A DNA stretch of 64,000 bases from assembly GCA_902765735.1 (NCBI GenBank), contig CACXBB010000003.1, positions 88,150-152,149 of the forward strand, in the 5' to 3' direction. This stretch comes from an uncultured Eubacteriales bacterium (GTDB lineage Bacteria; Bacillota; Clostridia; Christensenellales; Aristaeellaceae). The position numbers and the translations under genes were made by a program. Under the pieces are notes generated by a model. That model did not search any database, was not told where the DNA came from, and worked only from the letters and a program-made list of their open reading frames with translations. Positions 27,901 to 36,174 of this stretch are shown here, piece after piece; position 1 is the stretch's first letter, and the number at the start of each line of letters is the position of its first letter.

Positions 27901-28637
27901 GCAAGCGCCCTCGCCCGCGCCTCGTCGGTCAGCAGGCACTCCTGGGCCGGATACAGCCGCACCGACGCCCGCCGGGAGACGGAGCGCTGGGTCATCACGT
28001 CGAAGGTGCGGATGGAATCGATCTCGTCGTCGAAGAACTCCACGCGCAGGGCGTTAGGGCTGCCCACGGGATACACATCCAGTATGCCGCCGCGCAGGGC
28101 GCACTGGCCCCGGGCCTCCACCAGCTGCACGCGCTCGTAGCCGGCATCGGTCAGCCGCGCGATGAGCTCCGAGGGCTCCAGCCGCATGCCCTCCTGAAGG
28201 GCGATCACCCGATCGGTGAATTCCTCCGGCGGGGCCATGCGGAACAGCAGGGCGTCCGCGGGGGCCACCAGCGCCCGGGCCGCGCCGGTCACGCAGTCGC
28301 CCAGCGCCTCGATGCGGCGCATGGACAGCTCCCGGCTGGAGGCCGCGGTGCGCAGGAAGGTCACGTCCCGCGCCGGCAGAAAGCGCGCCCTGCCGCCCAG
28401 CAGCAGGTTCATATCCTCCGCCATGCGGCTGGCCGCCGTGTCGTTGGGCTCGATCACCAATACCGGACGGCCCGTCCTGAGCGCCACCGCCGCAAGGACG
28501 TGCGCCCGCTGGGAATCGTCCGGACCGTACACCGAACAGACGCCCGGCATTTCCAGCGCCCGCGTCAATTCCGCAAAGGATTCCAGCCCGTCCAGCGGCT
28601 TAAACAGGCAGTCGAGCTGCCGTACTGTGTCCTGCAT
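24954..28637 (-). CDS. mfd: Transcription-repair coupling factor
   Basis: 1227 residues. ATP-driven translocase that removes stalled RNA polymerase at DNA lesions and recruits UvrA. Domains in order: UvrB-like N-terminal modules, the RNA polymerase-interacting CarD/RID-like domain (about 560-640, FTDLKVGDYVVHENHGIGQY), RecG-like translocase with Walker A GDVGYGKTEVALRA, VVDEEQRFG, TATPIPRTL and QLRGRVGRSNR, and the C-terminal TRCF domain. I start at ATG 28637 (GGGAGG upstream); a 45-codon open extension upstream is translated repeat DNA (hairpins at 28640-28700) and is not part of the protein. The pth-mfd order is conserved in Firmicutes. Confidence 0.97.
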   Translation of the reverse strand: MQDTVRQLDCLFKPLDGLESFAELTRALEMPGVCSVYGPDDSQRAHVLAAVALRTGRPVLVIEPNDTAASRMAEDMNLLLGGRARFLPARDVTFLRTAASSRELSMRRIEALGDCVTGAARALVAPADALLFRMAPPEEFTDRVIALQEGMRLEPSELIARLTDAGYERVQLVEARGQCALRGGILDVYPVGSPNALRVEFFDDEIDSIRTFDVMTQRSVSRRASVRLYPAQECLLTDEARARALARLEALLAHSGDGGDDRQSAIEKEFDLIPFDEFIQLALEDETEPDAGAKKKPAGKAPRLPQRVRSGSALQRNFEGVAEALRTGRMPEGADSLLPVLLGYAHTAADYLEDPVIVFDQPDRLRERCENRFLEFKEHFVTALERQEALPTQAGLLLGYDELLAQYRGRRILLTNLFMRTEQDFKPGRLIKMECRNAAAYQGNVKELARDLNRWKAEGWRVALLSGGTARGERLEGALNTQGSPAPFTADIPDDLAPGAPVILPVTMNRGFLYPEIRFAVVSESDIYGVNRQRSRSRASSGEKLAAFTDLKVGDYVVHENHGIGQYMGMVRLSSDGTYRDFLHIRYQGSDKLYVPTDQLDRVQKYIGSEGEAPKLNRLSGGEWQRQKSKVKQSIQAIAGDLLKLYAARESAPGHAFDPDTPWQREFEDGFPYEETPDQLAAIEDIKRDMEKPKIMDRLLCGDVGYGKTEVALRAIFKAVMGGKQAAMLAPTTILVQQHYATMLNRFAGFPVNVEAISRFKTAAEQKAILKRLEAGEIDVIVGTHRLLAKDVKFKDLGLLVVDEEQRFGVTHKEAIKQMKRSVDVLTLTATPIPRTLHMSMVGIRDMSLLQSPPEERYPVQTYVVEYSDGLVRDAILRELSRGGQVYVLHNRVQTIEVMYTRLKKLVPEARIAVGHGQMREHALEDVMLDFYDGKFDVLLCTTIIEAGLDVPRANTLIVCDADRFGLSQLYQLRGRVGRSNRLAYAYLTVNPNKVLTESADKRLNAIREFTEFGSGFRVAMRDLEIRGAGNLLGSEQSGFMATVGYDLYVKMIEDTVKELRGDVSQGDIETRVDVKVDAYLPQEYIANDLLRVEMYKKIASIHDRDSRDDLIEELIDRFGDPNKPVMNLIEVAQLKAYCSRLGIDYVALKGDELHMRFAMAAEIDLIRVLTAVRAFPQVLAVRGGNPPAIVYFERHKDAETLLRGAVKVMEEVVARFEAEGEAGGAE

Positions 28638-28639
28638 GA

Positions 28640-28835
28640 TTCCTCCCTGCAAGGGGGGACGCCGTCCCCCCTGGACCCCCTTGCCAAAGGGGCTGAGCCC
28701 CTTTGGAATCCCCAATCGCCGCACACAAGTGTGCGGCAGGGGAACGGGAAAATAACGTGATTTGCGCCGCACCGCGGCGCAGAACAGGTTTCCAAAGGAT
28801 CAATGACCCTTTGGCGGGGTTCTTAGGGGTAGCGC
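28640..28835. repeat. Hairpin-rich spacer between pth and mfd
   Basis: At least four stems: GGGGGGACGCCGTCCCCCC (28651-28669), CCAAAGGGGCTGAGCCCCTTTGG (28684-28706), GCCGCACACAAGTGTGCGGC (28719-28738), and CGCCGCACCGCGGCGC (28766-28781). Then TAGGGGTAGCGCCCCTA at 28824-28840 at the pth 3' end. This is a different set of stems from the GTAGGG family. Confidence 0.8.
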
Positions 28836-28837
28836 CC

Positions 28838-29410
28838 CTAAGCGTTCAGCTTCCCCACGAGCTGCCGGGCGGGCTCCACGCCGTTTGCGATCAGCTCGGC
28901 CACCACGTCGGCGGCACCGAGGTAGGCGTCGAACATGGTCTGCCGGAGCTCGGGGGTCTGGTAGGTGGAGAGCACCCAGTCCTTCATGTCCCAGCCCTCC
29001 GCGGGGCGTCCGATGCCCACCCGCACGCGGGGAAAATCGTCCCAGCCCAGCAGGTAGATGATGTTGCGCATGCCGTTGTGGGTGCCCGCGGAGCCCTTGG
29101 GCCGGAAGCGCAGCTTGCCCTCGGGCAGGTCCACGTCGTCGTAGCACACGATCAGGTGGTCGTGCTCAGGCTTGTACCAGTTCACGAGCTGCACCACGCT
29201 CTCGCCGGACAGGTTCATGAAGGTCTGCGGCTGGCACAGCGCCACCCGCTGCCCCCGGATCACGCCCTCGCCCACCACCGCCTTGCAGCGCAGTCTGTGC
29301 ATGGGGATGTCGTACTTCTGGGACAGCACCTCCACCACGTCAAAGCCCACGTTGTGCCGCGTGTGCATGTATTTCCGGCCCGGATTGCCCAGGCCCACGA
29401 TCACGTACAT
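28838..29410 (-). CDS. pth: Peptidyl-tRNA hydrolase
   Basis: 190 residues. It releases peptides from prematurely dropped peptidyl-tRNA. The N-terminal MYVIVGLGNPGRKYMHTRHN holds the catalytic His near residue 20; the partner residues lie in TFMNLSGESV and YDDVDLPEGKLR, and GSAGTHNGMRNI is intact. ATG 29410 has GGAGG seven bases upstream; the ATG six bases earlier is too close to it. It follows ftsZ on the same strand and precedes mfd. Confidence 0.96.
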   Translation of the reverse strand: MYVIVGLGNPGRKYMHTRHNVGFDVVEVLSQKYDIPMHRLRCKAVVGEGVIRGQRVALCQPQTFMNLSGESVVQLVNWYKPEHDHLIVCYDDVDLPEGKLRFRPKGSAGTHNGMRNIIYLLGWDDFPRVRVGIGRPAEGWDMKDWVLSTYQTPELRQTMFDAYLGAADVVAELIANGVEPARQLVGKLNA

Positions 29411-29507
29411 GTGCATTCCTCCGATCAGCTTATTGTAACGCCCGGCCGCCCGGCTTGTCAATATGTTCCGCGAAAAAATACAGACTTCGGTCTGTAAATA
29501 TCAAAAT

Positions 29508-29531
29508 ACCGCCGCACAAAACGGCGGCGGT
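29508..29531 (-). terminator. Terminator of the ftsA-ftsZ transcript
   Basis: Arms ACCGCCGC and GCGGCGGT (29508-29515, 29524-29531) followed on the minus strand by ATTTTGATATTT. A second small stem CAGACTTCGGTCTG is at 29481-29494. Confidence 0.8.
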
Positions 29532-29565
29532 ACAAAACACGGTCGGTTCAGAACGAAGTCGGTTT

Positions 29566-30858
29566 TTACTTCTTCCGCATGAATGAGGGCACATCCGGCG
29601 TGAAGCCCCTGCGGGTCTGGGTGCGCGGCGGCTCGGACACGCCGTCCTCCTGATACACCCTGGGCGCGCGGCGCTGCTGCTGCGCACCGGCGGGGCGGCT
29701 GGCGCGGTTCTCATACCCGGCGTCGGCGCTCTCGCGGTTGCGGCTGGAACGGCGCTCGAAGATCGGGGAGACGGGCTCCTCCTCGGTGAAGCGGGAGGTC
29801 CGGGCCTCCTGCGCCGGGGCGGTCTCGTCCGCGGGCTCGGCGTCGCGGCTCACGGAGGGGCGCACGCCCGCGAAGGGGGTCTTTTCGAAGCCGGTGGCGA
29901 TGACGGTGATCTTGACCTCGTCGGTCAGGTTCTCGTCGATGCCCGCGCCGAAGATGATGTTGGCCTCCGGGTCGGCGGCGGCGGTGATCTTCTGGGCGGC
30001 CTCGTTGATGTCGATGATGGAGGTGTCCGGCCCGCCGGTGATGTTGATGAGCACGGCCCGCGCGCCGTCGATGGAGGTCTCCAGCATCGGGCTGGAGATG
30101 GCCTGCTGGGCGGCGTCGATCATGCGGTTCTCGCCCTTGCCGATGCCGATGCCCATGTGGGCCAGGCCGCGGGACTGCATGACGGTGCGGACATCCGCAA
30201 AGTCAAGGTTGATGAGGCTCGGCACCGCGATCAGATCGGAGATGCCCTGGATGCCCTGTCGCAGGGTGTCGTCGGCGATGCGGAAGGCCTCGGTCATGGT
30301 GGTGCCCTTGGTGACCACGCTGAGCAGCTTGTCGTTGGGCACGACCACCAGGGTGTCCACATTGGCCTTCAGGCGCTCGATGCCGGATTCGGCGTTCTTC
30401 ATGCGCTGGCGGCCCTCAAACATGAAGGGCTTCGACACGACGCCGATGGTCAGTATGCCCATTTCGCGGGCGACCTCGGCGATCACGGGGGTCGCGCCGG
30501 TGCCGGTGCCGCCGCCCATGCCGCAGGTCACGAACACCAGGTCGGAGCCCTTGAGCACGTTGGCGATCTCCTCGCGGCTCTCCTCGGCGGCCTTCTGGCC
30601 CACCTCAGGCAACGCGCCCGCGCCCAGGCCCTTGGTCAGCTTGTCGCCGATCTGTATGACTGTGTCGGCCCTGGACAGCTTCAGCGCCTGCTTATCGGTA
30701 TTGACGGCGATGAACTTGACGCCCTTCAGGCCCGCTTCCACCATGCGGTTCACCGCGTTGGTGCCCGCGCCGCCGACGCCCACGACCTTTATGGCTGCGA
30801 AATTGGTATCTTCGGTGTCGATGTTGTTGTCCACGTTGTTCATTTCAAATTCAAGCAC
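29566..30858 (-). CDS. ftsZ: Cell division protein FtsZ
   Basis: 430 residues. Tubulin-like GTPase that forms the division ring. The GTP-binding region [17 protein letters not shown], the tubulin signature [13 protein letters not shown] and the T7 loop [11 protein letters not shown] are complete. A long variable linker (about 320-415, rich in Arg, Glu, Pro) leads to the conserved tail DVPSFMRKK, the docking peptide for FtsA and other partners. It starts at GTG 30858 with GAGGGGG seven bases upstream. Spacer to ftsA is 76 bp and contains a small GTCTGCCAGGCAGAC palindrome (30893-30907). Confidence 0.98.
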   Translation of the reverse strand: MLEFEMNNVDNNIDTEDTNFAAIKVVGVGGAGTNAVNRMVEAGLKGVKFIAVNTDKQALKLSRADTVIQIGDKLTKGLGAGALPEVGQKAAEESREEIANVLKGSDLVFVTCGMGGGTGTGATPVIAEVAREMGILTIGVVSKPFMFEGRQRMKNAESGIERLKANVDTLVVVPNDKLLSVVTKGTTMTEAFRIADDTLRQGIQGISDLIAVPSLINLDFADVRTVMQSRGLAHMGIGIGKGENRMIDAAQQAISSPMLETSIDGARAVLINITGGPDTSIIDINEAAQKITAAADPEANIIFGAGIDENLTDEVKITVIATGFEKTPFAGVRPSVSRDAEPADETAPAQEARTSRFTEEEPVSPIFERRSSRNRESADAGYENRASRPAGAQQQRRAPRVYQEDGVSEPPRTQTRRGFTPDVPSFMRKK

Positions 30859-30934
30859 AAGGCATCCCCCTCGTCTAAGTAAATTATGTCAAGTCTGCCA
30901 GGCAGACATTCTGGTTATTATTGGCTCTCAGGCC

Positions 30935-32122
30935 TCAGCCGCGGCTGAACATGCTGCGGATCCTGCTGCTGAGATTTTCCTCCGGCTCGGCCTCGCCCTC
31001 GATGGAATCGAAGATCAGGTCCGCCAGCCCCAGCGCCGAGGCGTATACCGGGCTGTTCAGCTTGGAGGACTTCGCCGCGGAGATCTTCACCGGCCGTCCG
31101 ATGGCCGCGGCCAGCGCCTCTCGGGCCCCCCGCATCAGCGCGATGCCGCCGCCGGTGAGGTACACCTGGCTGCGCTTGCCCAGGTACTGGTCGGCGTCGT
31201 TGGCGATGGTCATGCCGATCATGTCCGTCAGCTCCTTGAAGCTGCTCTCGACGATGCGCCCCACCGCCTCCCTGGGGAAGGTCCTGCGGCGGCCGTTGTC
31301 GTCGTACACCTCGGAGAAGGAGTTCATATCGAACTCGTCCGGGTTGAACACGTAGCCGCGCTTGATCTGCTCCGCGGCGCGCATGGGCACGCGCAGGCCC
31401 ATGGCCAGATCGGCGGTGATGTGCCCGCCGCCCCGGGGCAGTATGGCGTGATACACGATGGCGTCGCCCTCGACCACGCTGATCTCGGTGTTCAGATAGC
31501 CCACGTCGATCAGCAGCGCCCCGCGGTCGCGCTCCTCCAGCGACAGCACCAGCAGGCTCTCCCCCAGCGACGGGGACAGAAAGCCCAGTATGGTGATGTC
31601 CTGCCGGCCCAGCATCTCGGTCACGTCGTCGATGAACTGGGGATCGGCCACCACGAAGGTGGTCAGCGCCCGCAGCCGCGTGCCGCGCCCGCCGGGGGAC
31701 ATGGTCTTTTTGCCGTCGTCCACGATGAACCAGCTCGGCGTGCGGTGCATCACCAGCCCGCCGGACTCGCTGATGTGCAGCATGTCCGCCGCGGCGTCCT
31801 GCACGGCGTTGATCGCGGCCTCGTCCACCACGCCCTCGGGGAGCTCCACCTCGGTCTCGCCGCTGAGCACGTGAATGTACTCGCCGGGCACGCCCACGTA
31901 GATCTCCTTGATCTTGGAATTCGCCTCCAGCTCCGCCGCGGCGATGGAATCGCCCACGCGCTGGATCATCTGGCCCGGCGTGTTCCAGTCTCCGTCCGAA
32001 TAGCCGTCATAGGGAACCGTGCCGGAGCCGACGATGTCCAGCCGGTCCATGCCGCCGGACTGAGCGATCATCGTCACGATTTTGGAGGTTCCAAATTCAA
32101 TGGCTGCAATCTGCGTCTTCAT
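30935..32122 (-). CDS. ftsA: Cell division protein FtsA
   Basis: 395 residues. Actin-like ATPase that anchors FtsZ to the membrane. The phosphate-1 region is IAAIEFGTSKIVTMI, the 1C SHS2-type subdomain follows near residue 80 (IKEIYVGVPGEYIHV), GALLIDVGYLNTEISVV is phosphate-2 and VYLTGGGIALMRGA the adenosine motif. The C-terminal LSSRIRSMFSRG is an amphipathic membrane-targeting helix. I start at ATG 32122 (MKTQIAAIE); the upstream in-frame GTG at 32137 also lacks a good ribosome site, so the exact start is uncertain by five codons. It has its own promoter. Confidence 0.95.
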   Translation of the reverse strand: MKTQIAAIEFGTSKIVTMIAQSGGMDRLDIVGSGTVPYDGYSDGDWNTPGQMIQRVGDSIAAAELEANSKIKEIYVGVPGEYIHVLSGETEVELPEGVVDEAAINAVQDAAADMLHISESGGLVMHRTPSWFIVDDGKKTMSPGGRGTRLRALTTFVVADPQFIDDVTEMLGRQDITILGFLSPSLGESLLVLSLEERDRGALLIDVGYLNTEISVVEGDAIVYHAILPRGGGHITADLAMGLRVPMRAAEQIKRGYVFNPDEFDMNSFSEVYDDNGRRRTFPREAVGRIVESSFKELTDMIGMTIANDADQYLGKRSQVYLTGGGIALMRGAREALAAAIGRPVKISAAKSSKLNSPVYASALGLADLIFDSIEGEAEPEENLSSRIRSMFSRG

Positions 32123-32178
32123 AACTGTTGTTGACACATCCTATATCCATACTGTCACAGAATAGACCACATACCAGT

Positions 32179-32207
32179 ATTATACATGGATTTGAATCGG
32201 GATGCAA
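32179..32207 (-). promoter_or_regulatory. Sigma-A promoter of ftsA-ftsZ
   Basis: Minus strand: TTGCAT (32207-32202), 17-bp spacer, TATAAT (32184-32179). It gives a leader of about 50 bases. Confidence 0.78.
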
Positions 32208-32279
32208 ACGCCAAACGCCCGATTTTGGCGAATTTCAGCATCTTTCAAAATTGTTTCAAAATGTCGGCACAAGGCCGTC

Positions 32280-32325
32280 ACAGAATCGCCCCGGATCTGC
32301 ATGTGCAGATCCGGGGCGATTCTGT
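32280..32325. repeat. 46-bp near-perfect palindrome upstream of the ftsA promoter
   Basis: Arms of 22 bases with a 2-base centre; the inner part of the left arm is AGAATCGCCCCGGATCTGCA (32282-32301). It lies about 75 bases upstream of the ftsA -35 box and after ftsQ. No T-tract follows on either strand within 10 bases, so either an mRNA 3' stem for ftsQ or a protein-binding site. Confidence 0.85.
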
Positions 32326-32329
32326 CAGA

Positions 32330-32473
32330 GTGGAGATATAGTCAGCCGCGCACAATGCACATCGGACAGGCATTCCATCGTTCCCGTGAAGCAAGACATT
32401 CCACACTTGAACCCACATCACGCCGTTCTCCGGCTTTTATCATCTTCACTCTCCACTCTTCACTCTCCACTCT
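32330..32473. repeat. AGTGGAG-type repeat arms after ftsQ
   Basis: AGAGTGGAGAT at 32328-32338 and CACTCTCCACTCTTCACTCT plus CCACTCTC at 32447-32475 are inverted partners around about 110 bases without a palindromic GTAGGG unit or gene. The right arm ends at the ftsQ stop. Confidence 0.7.
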
Positions 32474-33391
32474 CTAAATCACATCTTCCCCTATCACCGC
32501 CTCCGGCGTGATCTCGGGCGCAGGCGTCGGCGTGGGCGCGGGCGTGGGCGTCGCGCCGGAGAGGAAGTCGGCCTTGCTGCCGCTGGACACGTCCAATTGC
32601 CCCAGGGTCTCGCCCCGCGCCTCCAGGTCCTGCAGTGCCCCGACCATCCAGATGATCTTGTTGTTCATGTTCTCGGTGTTGCCCAGCGACACCACGATGC
32701 CCTTCCGGGCGATGAGCTCGATATCGCTCAGATGCTCCAGGTTGATCTCGGACACATAGCCCATGGCGTTGTGGGCCTTCAGCGCGTCGAGCACCGCCTT
32801 CATGGCGTTCAGGCGGCTCTCCGGGGCGTCGATCTGCTTGCCCAGCCGGTACGTCGAGGACTTCAGCCCCATCACGTAGGGCACGCCGTCCTCCGGGGCC
32901 ACGTCCCCCACGGACACCACATAGCCGTCCGAATCCAGCACCAGCAGCTTTCCGGCCTGCAATGTGATGGCGTCCCGGCTGCGCTGACGCACCGTGAGCA
33001 CGATGGTGTCCGGGTACTTCCGCTCCGCCGACACGAAGGCCAGCCGCCCGGTGGATTCCAGCTTCGCGCGCAGGGCGGACTGATCCACGGCGTTCAGCCG
33101 CCCGCCCAGCGGGATGCCGGACAGCCGCACCACGTCCGCCTCGGGCATGTCGCCCGCGCCGACCACCTGCACGTTGCGGATCAGAAACACGTAGTGCGTC
33201 AGCAGAAACCATATAAGCAGCGCGATGACCGGCACGGCCAGCAGCAGCCGCCCGACGTGCCTGCGCCGCTTCGGCGCGGGCCTTCGGGCATTGCCCCGGC
33301 GCCGCGCATCCTGGGCTGGCCGCCTGCGCTGCGGCGGGCGCCGCCGCGCGTACCCGCGCTCCGGCGGCCTTCTCCTCTGTCTCTGTGTCAT
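32474..33391 (-). CDS. ftsQ: Cell division protein FtsQ/DivIB
   Basis: 305 residues, a bitopic membrane protein of the divisome. A very basic cytoplasmic tail (about 48 residues, mostly Arg and Pro) is followed by one membrane segment (LLLAVPVIALLIWFLLTHY, about 48-66), a POTRA domain (VFLIRNVQVVGAGDMPEADV ... LSGIPLGGRLNAVD) and the beta domain to about residue 275. The C-terminus is a Pro/Thr-rich tail (TPTPAPTPTPAP). It starts 1 bp after the ftsW stop. It links early and late divisome proteins. Confidence 0.92.
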   Translation of the reverse strand: MTQRQRRRPPERGYARRRPPQRRRPAQDARRRGNARRPAPKRRRHVGRLLLAVPVIALLIWFLLTHYVFLIRNVQVVGAGDMPEADVVRLSGIPLGGRLNAVDQSALRAKLESTGRLAFVSAERKYPDTIVLTVRQRSRDAITLQAGKLLVLDSDGYVVSVGDVAPEDGVPYVMGLKSSTYRLGKQIDAPESRLNAMKAVLDALKAHNAMGYVSEINLEHLSDIELIARKGIVVSLGNTENMNNKIIWMVGALQDLEARGETLGQLDVSSGSKADFLSGATPTPAPTPTPAPEITPEAVIGEDVI

Positions 33392-33392
33392 G

Positions 33393-34553
33393 CTAAAACC
33401 CCGTGTTCTCGCAGGAAATGTTCATCAGTATCGCCACGGCGCACATCAGTATGGAGATGGACGTGCCGCCGGACGAGAAGAACGGCAGCGGCAGCCCGGT
33501 GGTGGGCATCATGCCGATCACCACGGCCACGTTGAGCACGCACTGCACGCCGATCATGCAGGTGATGCCCCCGGCCAGCATGCTGCCGAACCGGTCCGGG
33601 CAGCGTATCGCCACCCGCAGGCCGAAGAACAGGAACGCCGCGAAAGCGCAAAGTATCGCCACGCACCCCACGTAGCCCAGGTCCTCCCCCACCACGGCGA
33701 ATATAAAGTCCGACTCCGGGTAGGGCAGGAAGGCGTACTTCTGGCGCCCCATGCCGAGCCCCATTCCGAACAGCCCGCCGGACCCGAAGGCCAAAAGCGA
33801 CTGGGAGAGCTGATACCCCTCGTTGGTCATGTAGGCGAAGGGATTTCGGAAGGACATCAGCCTGGCCCGCCGGTAGTCCTCCGACAGCGCGTAGAACGTC
33901 CCCAGCGCCATGCCCGACGCCCCGATCAGCCCCAGGTGCAGCCAGCGCGCCCCGGCGATCATCACCATCACCGCCGTGACGATCAGTATGCTGCCCGCCG
34001 TGGACAGGTTCGGCTGCAACAGTATCAGCAGGAACATCGCCCCCGGTAGCACGAACAGCGGTATCAGGCCCGTGAAGAACCGGGTCACGTCCCGCTCCTT
34101 CTGGGAAAGCGCCCGGGCGAGGTAGAGTATCATCGAATACTTGGCAAGCTCCGAGGGCTGAAAGCTCACCGGCCCGAGGCGCAGCCAGCGCCGGGAGCCG
34201 TTGAGCATCTTTCCGATGCCGGGGATGGCCACCAGTATCAAAAGTACAAAGCTCAGGCCCAAGAGCCCGCCGGTGACCCAGGGCTTCCTGAGCGCCCGGT
34301 AGTCGATTTTCAGTAAAAACGCCATGCCCACGGCCCCCACGCCGATGCCCATGAGCTGGGAATACACCTCGGAGAGCGCATCGCCGGAGTCCTGGGCGTT
34401 GTAGAAGCTGGCGGCGTAGAGCACCGTGACCCCCAGCAACAGAAGCAGTATGAAGCATGCCGCGAGGCCCCTGTCGATGTCCCGGAGCCTGTGCGTCTCT
34501 CTCGGCGCGGTCACCTGCCGCGCCTCTTTGGCCCCGCGAACGGGGGCGGACAT
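33393..34553 (-). CDS. ftsW: Lipid II polymerase FtsW (SEDS family)
   Basis: 386 residues with about ten membrane segments. SEDS glycosyltransferase that works with the class B PBP at the septum (SpoVE is the sporulation paralogue). Signatures: NGSRRWLRLGPVSFQPSELAK, the catalytic-Asp region near PESDFIFAVVGEDLG, and PTTGLPLPFFSSGGTS. It starts at ATG 34553, sharing one base with the murD stop (TGATG), so the two are translationally coupled. Its stop is 1 bp before ftsQ; in most Firmicutes murG sits in that place. Confidence 0.95.
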   Translation of the reverse strand: MSAPVRGAKEARQVTAPRETHRLRDIDRGLAACFILLLLLGVTVLYAASFYNAQDSGDALSEVYSQLMGIGVGAVGMAFLLKIDYRALRKPWVTGGLLGLSFVLLILVAIPGIGKMLNGSRRWLRLGPVSFQPSELAKYSMILYLARALSQKERDVTRFFTGLIPLFVLPGAMFLLILLQPNLSTAGSILIVTAVMVMIAGARWLHLGLIGASGMALGTFYALSEDYRRARLMSFRNPFAYMTNEGYQLSQSLLAFGSGGLFGMGLGMGRQKYAFLPYPESDFIFAVVGEDLGYVGCVAILCAFAAFLFFGLRVAIRCPDRFGSMLAGGITCMIGVQCVLNVAVVIGMMPTTGLPLPFFSSGGTSISILMCAVAILMNISCENTGF

Positions 34554-35917
34554 CAAGCCTCCCGGCCCTCCATGGCGTTCACGATGCCCTTGAAGATGCG
34601 CCCGCGGGCCTCGTAGTCGTCGAACATGTCAAAGGACGCGCAGGCCGGGGACAGCAGCACGTTGCCGCCCTTCGGGGCCAGTTCGAAGCTGAGCTCAATG
34701 GCCTTTTTGAAGTCGTAGCCCGCGTGGATGTAATCCTTATACCCCACGATGTCCAGCGCCTTTTGGATCTCCTTCGCGGTCTCGCCGATCAGCACGATGT
34801 GCACGATGGGGCACTTCAATATCTCCTCCCCCAGCGGCACGTAGTTGGTCTTCTTGGGACTGCCTCCCAGGATCAGCACCGTGGGCCGGTCCATGGCCCT
34901 GACGGCCTGTATGGTGGAATCCACGTTGGTGCCCTTGGAGTCGTTGATGAAGCGCACCCCGTCAAGCTCCCGCACGAACTCGATGCGGTGCTCCACGCCC
35001 TTGAAGGTCCTGAGCGTGTGGGCGATGACCGCCGGGTCGATCCCCGCCGCCATCGTCATGGCCACGGCGGCCAGGGCGTTTTGCAGGTTGTGGTCGCCGG
35101 GGATGTAGACCTCGTCGGCGCGGCAGACGGGCACATTGTCCCCCGGCGCGCCGTAGACGATCCCCCCGTCCACGACGAACGCGCCGAACGGCGGCTCCCC
35201 GTGGCTGGAAAACCAGCTCACCCGGCACTTGGCGCGGTTTTTCATGTCCCGGGTCACCGGGTCGTCCCAGTTGAGCACCAGCGTGTCGTCCGGACCGCAG
35301 TTTTCAAAGATGCGCTCCTTGAGGGCGATGTACTTCTCCATGGTGCCGTGGCGGTTCAGGTGATCCTCGGAGATGTTCAGCACCGCGCAGATGGCGGGGT
35401 GGAAGTCCCGGGAGGTCTCCATCATGAAGGAGGAAATCTCGCACACCGTCACGTCGTCGGGCTTCATATCCGGCACCGCGCCGGAGTAGGGCGTGCCGAT
35501 GTTTCCCACCACATGGGTGCGCTTCCCGGCGTTTTTGAAGATCTCGCCCACCAGCGTGGTGGTGGTGGTCTTGCCGTTGGTGCCGGTGATGGCCAGCAGC
35601 AGGCCGGTGGACTCCCGGTAGGCGTACTCCACCTCGCCCATGACCTCCACGCCCAGCGCCTTCGCCCGCACGACGGCGGGGTGGTCCACCGGGATGCCCG
35701 GGCTGACGATCAACTGATCCAGCCCCTCCAGGTGGTTCTCGGGGTGCTTTTCACCCAGCAGGAAGGCAGCCCCAGCGGCCTTCAGATCGTCCAGCTTGCC
35801 GCCGAAGTCGGCCTCCGCCTTGGAATCGCAGACGCAGACCTCCGCGCCGCGCAGCAGCAAAAGCTTCGCGCACGCGATGCCGCTGCGGGCCATGCCCAGG
35901 ACCATGACTCGTTTCAT
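34553..35917 (-). CDS. murD: UDP-N-acetylmuramoyl-L-alanine:D-glutamate ligase
   Basis: 454 residues, cytoplasmic. Adds D-Glu to UDP-MurNAc-L-Ala. N-terminal Rossmann MKRVMVLGMARSGIACAKLL, ATP loop ITGTNGKTTTTTLVGEIFKN, CEISSFMMETS, NISEDHLNRHG and the C-terminal FINDSKGTNVDSTI (Mur ligase pattern) are present. The preceding gap to mraY (35918-36174) is repeat DNA. D-Glu is supplied by murI, encoded at 42.4 kb. Confidence 0.97.
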   Translation of the reverse strand: MKRVMVLGMARSGIACAKLLLLRGAEVCVCDSKAEADFGGKLDDLKAAGAAFLLGEKHPENHLEGLDQLIVSPGIPVDHPAVVRAKALGVEVMGEVEYAYRESTGLLLAITGTNGKTTTTTLVGEIFKNAGKRTHVVGNIGTPYSGAVPDMKPDDVTVCEISSFMMETSRDFHPAICAVLNISEDHLNRHGTMEKYIALKERIFENCGPDDTLVLNWDDPVTRDMKNRAKCRVSWFSSHGEPPFGAFVVDGGIVYGAPGDNVPVCRADEVYIPGDHNLQNALAAVAMTMAAGIDPAVIAHTLRTFKGVEHRIEFVRELDGVRFINDSKGTNVDSTIQAVRAMDRPTVLILGGSPKKTNYVPLGEEILKCPIVHIVLIGETAKEIQKALDIVGYKDYIHAGYDFKKAIELSFELAPKGGNVLLSPACASFDMFDDYEARGRIFKGIVNAMEGREA

Positions 35918-35937
35918 CTTTAAGCCTCCAAATGTGG

Positions 35938-36170
35938 TTATTGAGGAATTGAGAATTGAATAATTGAGAATTGAGAATTTGGTTTGCGTTCCGTCCGGGC
36001 GATGAGGGCATCGCCCCTACATTCGCGCGCTATCCGTAGGGGCGATCCCCTGATCGCCCGCCGGACCGAAAAGAATGATCTGTACGGCGGAAATCAATCA
36101 AACAAATCCGCAAGGATTTGCACCGCCATTCTCAATTCTCCATTCTCAATTCTCAATTAAAAAGCATGCT
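35938..36170. repeat. Island bounded by AATTGAG-type inverted arms
   Basis: Left arm 35943-35980 (repeats of AATTGAG) and right arm 36126-36160 (repeats of CTCAATT) are inverted partners. Inside: GGGCGATGAGGGCATCGCCC (35998-36017), an inverted GTAGGGGCGATCCCCTGATC unit (36037-36056), and AAATCCGCAAGGATTT (36112-36127). It lies between mraY and murD, where no gene is seen. Confidence 0.82.
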
Positions 36171-36174
36171 GATT

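Noticed and set aside
24936..28760. A plus-strand open frame of over 1200 codons opposite mfd
   Set aside because: It is the antisense of mfd; its translation is rich in His, Arg, Val, Gly and Leu without any recognisable domain, and no ribosome site is found. The same holds for the long frame opposite thrC and the SPOCS gene (7077-10343).
28638..28772. A 45-residue N-terminal extension of Mfd
   Set aside because: It is translated hairpin repeat DNA with no ribosome site; family alignment starts at MQDTVRQLDC.
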